A DNA stretch of 11,723 bases from Promethearchaeota archaeon (GTDB taxonomy: Archaea; Asgardarchaeota; Lokiarchaeia; Sigyniarchaeales; SOKP01), in contig JAUWNA010000026.1 of assembly GCA_030612905.1 (NCBI GenBank), positions 1-11,723 of the forward strand, written 5' to 3'. This document shows positions 7,049 to 11,723 of the stretch, piece after piece. The translations under genes and the position numbers were made by a program. Position 1 is the stretch's first letter. The number at the start of each line of letters is the position of its first letter. The notes under the pieces were generated by a model, which saw only the letters and a program-made list of their open reading frames with translations, did not search any database and was not told the origin of the DNA.

Positions 7049-7057
7049 GTATATATT
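7049..7057 (+). promoter_or_regulatory. Candidate TATA box upstream of the beta-rich protein gene
   Basis: GTATATATT is a good TATA match. If used, it would start a transcript near 7080 and leave a leader of about 110 bases before ATG 7190, containing the AAAGGAGGT at 7112-7120. Confidence 0.3.
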
Positions 7058-7111
7058 CTTATTATTGTAAAACTAGCATCAAGTTTGTTAAATATTAATT
7101 TAGAAATAAAT

Positions 7112-7120
7112 AAAGGAGGT
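7112..7120 (+). promoter_or_regulatory. Orphan Shine-Dalgarno-like motif
   Basis: AAAGGAGGT is a perfect anti-16S complement, rare in this window, yet no ATG, GTG or TTG lies at a normal 5-10 base distance and ATG 7190 is about 70 bases away. It may be chance, a leader-peptide signal using an ATA start, or a codon pair (Gly-Gly) in an in-frame extension that is interrupted by TGA at 7169-7171. Confidence 0.25.
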
Positions 7121-7189
7121 TATAAAAAAATAGTATTAAAGGTTCTATTCAACGATATTTTGGCTACTTGAAATCAGTCAGGCTATTTA

Positions 7190-8056
7190 ATGGGATTTTC
7201 GATAAAAGAATTGACATATAAGGGAAAGTATTTGCTCTTTTTAACAGAACAGCAGTTTGCCGGGCCATGGTTCAGTTTTAAATTGATAGGCAAAAAAATC
7301 GGTACTATTCCTGTTGTGTTGAAAAATATTGAGCCAACGCCGATCTATAAAATGGTTAACAGCCGGACAGGAACTGTGATCGACCGTATAACGCTAGATT
7401 TTGACATAAAAGAATACTTAAAAATATTAATAAGAGAAAAGAAAATTCAACCGATTCCATTTAAAAAAGAACATTCTTCGATTAGGTTATATATTGATGT
7501 CTTTAATCGTCCAAAAGTTCCTTATGTCAACACATTTTTCACGTTAAAGAATATTTCCGATTTCAGCTTAATTGACTTCTCAATGTACTTTGTATTTGAT
7601 TTTGACATCAACGGATTAGAAGGTTTCGATAACGATTTATCTGGTTATGACGAAGAAAACGACATTCTTTACCAATACGATCATACAGGCTTATATGCTG
7701 GCTTTTCTCCCATATCAAAATCGACGAATTACGAAACTTGTTTAACGAAAGACTTTAAAATAAATAATGAAAGATTGAATCTGTCAAATACTTTACATAA
7801 AGAAGCTGGAGAAATCTTATCGGCTTTGCAAATTGAGTTCAAAACTTTAAAACCAGACCAATCGTTTCAAACGGCGCTAGTTATTTCTGGAGCTTTAAGC
7901 AAAGAAGAATTAATTGAAAACATTAACGAAGGTAAAACTAACGCGATGAAATTTTTGTCGCAAGTAAACAGATCGGTAAAATCAGAGCAAAGAAACATAC
8001 AAGAAGAAGCTTTCATTAAAATCAATCTCCAAAAATCAGTTGATTGTAACGAATAA
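7190..8056 (+). CDS. Unrecognised beta-rich soluble protein, 288 aa
   Basis: ATG 7190 is the first start after an in-frame TGA at 7169-7171. The protein has no signal peptide and no membrane helix. Residues about 95-140 alternate polar and hydrophobic positions (IRLYIDVFNRP, TFFTLKNISDFSLIDFSMYFVFDFD), as in beta-sandwich domains. An acidic, tyrosine-rich segment follows (about 146-170, including YDEENDILYQYD), then TGLYAGFSPIS. Residues 210-250 read as strand, turn and helix (LKPDQSFQTALVISG, then a helix KEELIENINEG), which recalls the accessory beta-sandwich of some carbohydrate-active enzymes. No catalytic motif is visible and I assign no function. It follows the roadblock-GTPase gene on the same strand with a 170-base gap holding a T-run and a possible promoter, so co-transcription is uncertain. 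G/C-ending codons seem somewhat commoner than in its neighbours. Confidence 0.75.
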   Translation: MGFSIKELTYKGKYLLFLTEQQFAGPWFSFKLIGKKIGTIPVVLKNIEPTPIYKMVNSRTGTVIDRITLDFDIKEYLKILIREKKIQPIPFKKEHSSIRLYIDVFNRPKVPYVNTFFTLKNISDFSLIDFSMYFVFDFDINGLEGFDNDLSGYDEENDILYQYDHTGLYAGFSPISKSTNYETCLTKDFKINNERLNLSNTLHKEAGEILSALQIEFKTLKPDQSFQTALVISGALSKEELIENINEGKTNAMKFLSQVNRSVKSEQRNIQEEAFIKINLQKSVDCNE

Positions 8057-8060
8057 GTCC

Positions 8061-8109
8061 TATTTGATGATTCAAATAAAAAAGCCCGATTAGGGAAGTT
8101 ATTTGATGA
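8061..8109. repeat. Ten-base direct repeat TATTTGATGA, two copies
   Basis: TATTTGATGA occurs at 8061-8070 and again at 8100-8109, 39 bases apart, between two convergent genes. The TGATGA core resembles a C box, but no CTGA D box accompanies either copy. Meaning unknown. Confidence 0.3.
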
Positions 8110-8194
8110 ATGCTCCGCGAGAGTTGGGATTTGCTATAATTGAATTATTGATTATAGAATTAATTTAAGGATAGATATTCGATGTTTGACCATA

Positions 8195-9268
8195 TCAATT
8201 ATTTGTTTGCTCAAACTCAAATTTACTATAATCTACAGTAAATTTATTTCCATTTTCGCTATAATTTTTTATGGAAAATAACAAAATTTCAATTTCTTGT
8301 TTTGTAATAACAGGAAACTTATAATTATTCGCCTGATATTTAGGTTCCTTTCCTGATTTCTTATAACTTTCCATAAATTCAATATGACTTTTAATTCGGT
8401 TATCGTTAATCGATTGAGTTGTATTTTTTAGCTCTTTAAGATTGAGTTTAAAGCCTTCTAAAAATTCAGGATTAATCTCGTATCCTATAGAATTTCTCCC
8501 AGAAACCATCGCAGCGAAAGTCGTTGTACCTGTCCCCCAAAAAGGATCTAAAACTGTGTCTCCATAAATAGAAAACATATTAATCAATCTATATGGTAGT
8601 TTTAAAGGAAAAGCTGCTGATCTTTCTCTTATTTTTTTTTTATTTCCATTTAAAATATTCAATTTTTGGGATGTCCCTCTAATATCTGCCCACAAATCTG
8701 AAAACCATTTATTTCTTTCTTCCCAAAAATAAGCACTATTATATCTAAGCTCAAACCCTGGAGATAGCTTCCTTTTTTTATCCCCTTTTCTAAAAATTAA
8801 TATATACTCGTGTTCAAGGGTTATATATGCATTTGTTGGTAACATACCTGACCCTAAGAATTTATTAGGACTATTTGTTGGTTTTCTCCATAGAATGCAT
8901 GGTAAAACTATAAATCCACTGTTTTGAAAAAAAGTGGTTATTCTAACATGGTTAGTAAATAGTTGAAAATTTTTATTAATATTTCTTGTAGCATCTCCAA
9001 CATTAATACATACAATTCCCCCAGGTTTTACCACTCTCTTAACTTCATTCCAAATCTTTTCTAATTCTTCATGCATAAGATTAAAAGCGCTATTACCGTC
9101 TCCCTCTAGAAGGGATTGTTGGATGTCTTCGTTTAATGTTGAAAATAAAGCATCCCACATTTCTATCATAGGGTAAGGGGGCGAAGTTATTACCAAATCA
9201 ATTGTATCTGATTTCACTTCACTCATATCAGAAGAATTCTTAAAAAAAAATTTGTGAACAGTTTCCAT
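8195..9268 (-). CDS. Beta-type DNA methyltransferase (SPPY class), probably N4-cytosine
   Basis: I start at ATG 9268 (357 aa). A TTG at 9289 would add seven residues but lies upstream of the transcript start predicted from the TATA box at 9303-9312. Catalytic motif IV TSPPYPMIEMWD (28-39) comes first, and the S-adenosylmethionine motif I LDPFWGTGTTT (240-250) is near the C-terminal side, followed by GYEIN (262-266). That order defines the beta class. The SPPY form is typical of N4-cytosine methyltransferases, though some adenine enzymes also carry it. A VKPGG strand-turn (81-85) and the FPLKLPYRLI block before motif I are typical too. The segment FSDLWADIRGTSQK (189-202) belongs to the usual pre-motif-I region. 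No nuclease gene lies next to it: the upstream neighbour is divergent and the downstream neighbour convergent. A run of ten A lies at 8632-8641. Confidence 0.9.
   Translation of the reverse strand: METVHKFFFKNSSDMSEVKSDTIDLVITSPPYPMIEMWDALFSTLNEDIQQSLLEGDGNSAFNLMHEELEKIWNEVKRVVKPGGIVCINVGDATRNINKNFQLFTNHVRITTFFQNSGFIVLPCILWRKPTNSPNKFLGSGMLPTNAYITLEHEYILIFRKGDKKRKLSPGFELRYNSAYFWEERNKWFSDLWADIRGTSQKLNILNGNKKKIRERSAAFPLKLPYRLINMFSIYGDTVLDPFWGTGTTTFAAMVSGRNSIGYEINPEFLEGFKLNLKELKNTTQSINDNRIKSHIEFMESYKKSGKEPKYQANNYKFPVITKQEIEILLFSIKNYSENGNKFTVDYSKFEFEQTNN
8632..8641 (-). repeat. A10 homopolymer inside the beta-type methyltransferase
   Basis: Ten consecutive A on the coding strand encode the KKKI stretch upstream of the FPLKLPYRLI block. 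A slip of one base would truncate the protein before motif I and inactivate it. Confidence 0.6.
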
Positions 9269-9302
9269 TATCAAATTATTAGTCTTCAATATGCATTTTG
9301 TT

Positions 9303-9312
9303 GTTTATAATT
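9303..9312 (-). promoter_or_regulatory. Candidate TATA box for the beta-type methyltransferase
   Basis: AATTATAAAC on the minus strand is centred about 40 bases before ATG 9268 and about 19 before TTG 9289. With the usual 25-28 base spacing, transcription would begin near 9281, which favours the ATG. Confidence 0.35.
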
Positions 9313-9460
9313 AGCTCTTCGGACTTATTAAAACTTTTAATTAATGAATATTTATCAATTTATTTTTTCTTTAAATTTAAATATAAAAATTGTCACTGCT
9401 TAACTATTGGAATATCCTATTTGATTAATGAAAGTCTAAAAAATAACAAGAGAATCTATT

Positions 9461-10375
9461 ATGGCACGAAAACTATTATTATTAGGAAGAGCGGGAGTAG
9501 GAAAATCTACTTTAAAAAAGATTATTTTCGAAGGAGAGGATCCCAGCGAGCTATTGCATCATTCTCTCGAGCCAACTCGTGGGATTGAAACATCGAATTA
9601 TTCCTGGTTAGATTTAGAGTTAAGCATTTTTGATACTTCAGGACAAGAATTAGATAATCTGCTGAAAGAAGAGTCAGAACAAATTATCGCTTTTGGAAAT
9701 ACCGCTGCTGTTATTTATATTTTTGATTATAATAATTGGCAAAGTAATTCACAGGATATCGCTGATGAGATTAAAGAAGTACATGAAATTATCAGAAGGA
9801 TTAATAAAGAAGCTAAACTGATGATTATTTTTCATAAAATCGATCTTATTCCAGAGGCTATAAGAAATAATGTTAAAATACTTACATACCAAATTCAGAA
9901 TATCGTCAACTTGCCAATAAAATCTTTACTTTATTTTACAAGTATAGCTGAAGATTATATTTATAGTGTCCATAATGCTTTTTCTGAAATTCTTAGCAGA
10001 TTTTCCGAGAAAACTTTATCTCTTAAAAAGACTCTTGACGCTAGCGTGAGGGATTTTTCGAAATCGATCTGTTATATTACAGATTATAATAATGGTATAA
10101 TTGTTCAATCAAAATCTAATGATTTCAATATTAATTTAATTTATGAGTCTTATCGAATCCTTTACCATTTAACTCAAAAGAAAAAAAAGATAATTCTAAA
10201 TGACGGAGATACACATTTAATAAATATAGACGACAAAATACTCAGAATGCTAATGGCACCGCTTGATGCTCCTAATTTAAATCTTAAATCACTAGTAGTC
10301 GTTACAGAATCGTTCGAAGAAGGAGTATTGTATAAACTCATGAAAAAAATTTTAGAAAATTTAAAATTTAATTAA
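9461..10375 (+). CDS. Rag/Gtr-like GTPase with C-terminal roadblock-like domain
   Basis: ATG 9461 gives 304 aa. The G domain has P-loop GRAGVGKST (9-17), a Rag-style segment LKKIIFEGEDPSELL, the switch I threonine in LEPTRGIE (T39), switch II FDTSGQE (57-63) with glutamine retained, and the G4 motif HKID (125-128) in place of NKxD. HK(M/I)D is the hallmark of RagA/Gtr1 proteins. TSI at 160-162 is the likely G5. Residues about 185-304 show helix, two strands (SICYITDYNNGIIVQSK), helix, three strands and a final helix, which is the roadblock topology of the Rag C-terminal domain. In eukaryotes Rags work as dimers in nutrient signalling at the lysosome; in archaea the role is unknown. There is no lipidation cysteine. 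It is divergent from the methyltransferase gene and convergent with the SelB-like gene, 20 bases apart. Confidence 0.88.
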   Translation: MARKLLLLGRAGVGKSTLKKIIFEGEDPSELLHHSLEPTRGIETSNYSWLDLELSIFDTSGQELDNLLKEESEQIIAFGNTAAVIYIFDYNNWQSNSQDIADEIKEVHEIIRRINKEAKLMIIFHKIDLIPEAIRNNVKILTYQIQNIVNLPIKSLLYFTSIAEDYIYSVHNAFSEILSRFSEKTLSLKKTLDASVRDFSKSICYITDYNNGIIVQSKSNDFNINLIYESYRILYHLTQKKKKIILNDGDTHLINIDDKILRMLMAPLDAPNLNLKSLVVVTESFEEGVLYKLMKKILENLKFN

Positions 10376-10395
10376 TATAAAACTTACTTAAATTC

Positions 10396-11496
10396 TTAGT
10401 CCTCGATTTGCAAAAAATATCCTACAATGCGTAGCTTATTATTAAAGCGATTTAACTCTGTAATAATTCCTTTGAGTCCCTCGTCGTCGTGAACTACTGT
10501 TTTATCAAAAAGAATCTTAACGATTCCACTCTTACCGGGAGTTAATTCTTGACCTTCAATAAATTTGAGAGGAGATAATTTTAAGCCTACTAAACCGTAA
10601 TACTGAACTCCGTCGCCGGGTTTTATTATTCCCCCTTTGGGCGCATAATATTGATTTATAAAAACCTTAGCATTTATTTCAAGTTCTTGTTTAAAAACTC
10701 CAGGGCTAACTAAAAGATTATCTCGACTAACATCGTGGGGTGAGATATTTCCTTTTAAAGCAAGACCGACTCTATCGCCCTCGTAGGCAACCTTAAAGGT
10801 TCTATCGTGTTTCTGTATGCTTCGAATTATTACTTTTTTTACGGCTGCTTCATAACCTACTATTTCGAGCATTTGGCCACTTTGAACCTTTCCTTGCTTT
10901 ACAATTCCAAGTATCACCGTTCCTATTCCCTTGACTGGAAACACGTGATCAATGAGTATTTTAGTATTTTCTCCAGAATTTGGCTCTTTTTCCAGAAGTT
11001 TAATTCCAAGATCAATAATTTTCTTCTTTAAATTTTCGTAATCCTCTTTGATTTTTAACTCGAATATTTCTGTATCTTTCAAGCTGGTGCTCTCCAAAAT
11101 TGCTTCGAGTTTCTTTCTTGTCTCAGGCAGCTTCCACTCCGTTTTCGAATTTATCCCAGCTATCACTATTAAAGCTTTAGTTTTAAAAAGGTGGTAAAAT
11201 AAATCCATCCCAACTAATATTTCTCCAATAGAGGAATTTAACTCCACATTTAAATCTATAGCAAGAATATGGATGTTAGATATGGCTAAAGTTTGTAAAA
11301 GCGGTTTAATTTTTTCGGGATAGTCGATTGGAGTTAAACCACAAAACACTTGATTTAGGCTTACATCCAAGCGATTGTAAAATAGAATATCTGACTTTGT
11401 TCCTGGGGAACCTAACGCTTGTCCTATTAGATTATTAATGTCAAAATTATCCCCTAAGATTCCCACAATAAAATTTATTTCAATTGCTTCACTCAT
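10396..11496 (-). CDS. Archaeal SelB-like protein (aSelBL) with degenerate G domain
   Basis: ATG 11496 gives 366 aa related to SelB/EF-Tu translation factors. The N-terminal domain (about 1-170) keeps the overall pattern but has lost the nucleotide-binding signatures. The P-loop position reads GILGDNFDINNL without GK(S/T), the DxPGH switch II is replaced by TPIDYPEKIKPLLQTL, and no NKxD is seen (GINSKTEW instead). Domain II is well preserved (about 180-265: FPVKGIGTVILGIVKQGKV, then EGDRVGLAL), and a beta-barrel domain III follows (about 268-366). The GTKSDILFYN block (32-41) and the YPEKI-PLL segment fit the known aSelBL family, in which G motifs are lost. It is unlikely to hydrolyse GTP; a ribosome- or tRNA-related role is suggested by the barrels alone. 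It lies tail to tail with the Rag-like gene and divergent from the next gene. Confidence 0.8.
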   Translation of the reverse strand: MSEAIEINFIVGILGDNFDINNLIGQALGSPGTKSDILFYNRLDVSLNQVFCGLTPIDYPEKIKPLLQTLAISNIHILAIDLNVELNSSIGEILVGMDLFYHLFKTKALIVIAGINSKTEWKLPETRKKLEAILESTSLKDTEIFELKIKEDYENLKKKIIDLGIKLLEKEPNSGENTKILIDHVFPVKGIGTVILGIVKQGKVQSGQMLEIVGYEAAVKKVIIRSIQKHDRTFKVAYEGDRVGLALKGNISPHDVSRDNLLVSPGVFKQELEINAKVFINQYYAPKGGIIKPGDGVQYYGLVGLKLSPLKFIEGQELTPGKSGIVKILFDKTVVHDDEGLKGIITELNRFNNKLRIVGYFLQIED

Positions 11497-11635
11497 TTGT
11501 CTTACTAAATATTTTAAACATCAAAAACTTTTTGGAATCACGTTTGAATAAAAGTAACCATAATCATACTCCAGTAAAAATAAATTATTAATGTATTGCG
11601 AATTTATTCACTAAAATAATATCTTTAAATTTATT

Positions 11636-11723
11636 ATGCCTCGAAATAGTTTAGTTAATCAAGTAATTTTAATTATTATCGATGATGTTCGAGCATCCCA
11701 TCTTTTTGATTTAATTAAGCAAA
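11636..11723 (+). CDS. N-terminal end of a probable alkaline-phosphatase-superfamily protein (3' truncated)
   Basis: ATG 11636 opens a frame that runs off the window after 29 codons. The visible residues form a hydrophobic strand followed by an aspartate and basic residue (VILIIIDDVRASHLF). This is the first strand and metal-binding aspartate seen at the start of alkaline phosphatase, sulfatase and phosphodiesterase proteins (pattern I-(V/I)-D-x-(V/L)-R). The nucleophile Thr/Ser lies beyond the edge, so the subfamily cannot be told. There is no signal peptide, which argues for a cytosolic member. The gene is divergent from the SelB-like gene across a 139-base AT-rich promoter region. Confidence 0.55.
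   Translation, partial: MPRNSLVNQVILIIIDDVRASHLFDLIKQ

Noticed and set aside
7190..8056. Restriction endonuclease partner for one of the methyltransferases
   Set aside because: No PD-(D/E)xK, HNH or GIY-YIG pattern is visible, and the protein looks like a beta-sandwich instead.
8062..8130. Possible C/D box guide RNA around two TGATGA motifs
   Set aside because: No CTGA D or D' boxes are present and the spacing between the two C-like boxes is longer than usual for archaeal guides.
8195..9268. CTAG specificity for the beta-type methyltransferase, by likeness to archaeal CTAG enzymes
   Set aside because: The SPPYPMIEMWD motif reminded me of those enzymes, but I cannot align the recognition region. 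CTAG sites are still fairly common in the window (roughly fifteen to twenty by eye), so no specificity is claimed.
9298..9588. 96-codon plus-strand frame overlapping the start of the Rag-like gene
   Set aside because: Its second half is the Rag-like P-loop region read in another frame and its first half is AT-rich promoter DNA; no protein-like pattern is seen.
10807..11031. Plus-strand frame inside the SelB-like gene
   Set aside because: It is antisense to the domain II coding region; a shadow frame.
1..11723. CRISPR array, insertion sequence or integration site
   Set aside because: No regularly spaced repeats, transposase or integrase motifs, or terminal inverted repeats were seen.

Overview
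This AT-rich window (about 30% G+C by eye) most likely comes from an Asgard archaeon, probably of the Lokiarchaeia type. The reasons are the gene families: a Rag/Gtr-type GTPase carrying its own C-terminal roadblock-like domain, a Rab/Ras-type GTPase fused behind an N-terminal roadblock/LC7 domain, two membrane proteins ending in a predicted longin-like domain, and an archaeal SelB-like factor with a degenerate G domain. TATA-like elements at leaderless spacing and few Shine-Dalgarno motifs fit an archaeon. The assignment rests on gene content read by eye, not on a search.

Layout. 1-120 is the 3' end of a membrane-protein gene. 121-471 is a gene-poor stretch with a G+C-richer element at about 160-230. 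472-684 (-) encodes a small unrecognised protein. 817-1965 and 2157-3257 (both -) are tandem paralogues: seven predicted membrane helices followed by a cytosolic longin-like domain. 3491-5377 (+) is a gamma-type (NPPY) adenine DNA methyltransferase with a zinc-ribbon insertion in its C-terminal region. 5438-5620 and 5732-5884 (both -) are paralogous mini-genes; the second is easily missed. 6042-7019 (+) is the roadblock-GTPase fusion. 7190-8056 (+) is an unrecognised beta-rich protein. 8195-9268 (-) is a beta-type (SPPY) DNA methyltransferase. 9461-10375 (+) is the Rag-like GTPase, convergent with the SelB-like gene at 10396-11496 (-). 11636 to the end (+) is the start of a probable alkaline-phosphatase-superfamily gene.

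How the genes might work together. The most interesting content is signalling/trafficking-like: two small GTPases, two roadblock-type domains and two membrane-anchored longin-like domains within about 10 kb. In eukaryotes, roadblock and longin folds form GTPase-binding scaffolds and regulators such as Ragulator, NPRL/FLCN and SNARE longins. Neither GTPase here shows a C-terminal prenylation cysteine, so the seven-helix longin proteins could serve as membrane docking sites. That is inference: the genes lie on both strands and do not form one operon. No restriction endonuclease is visible beside either methyltransferase, so both look solitary. No CRISPR array, insertion sequence or tRNA was seen.
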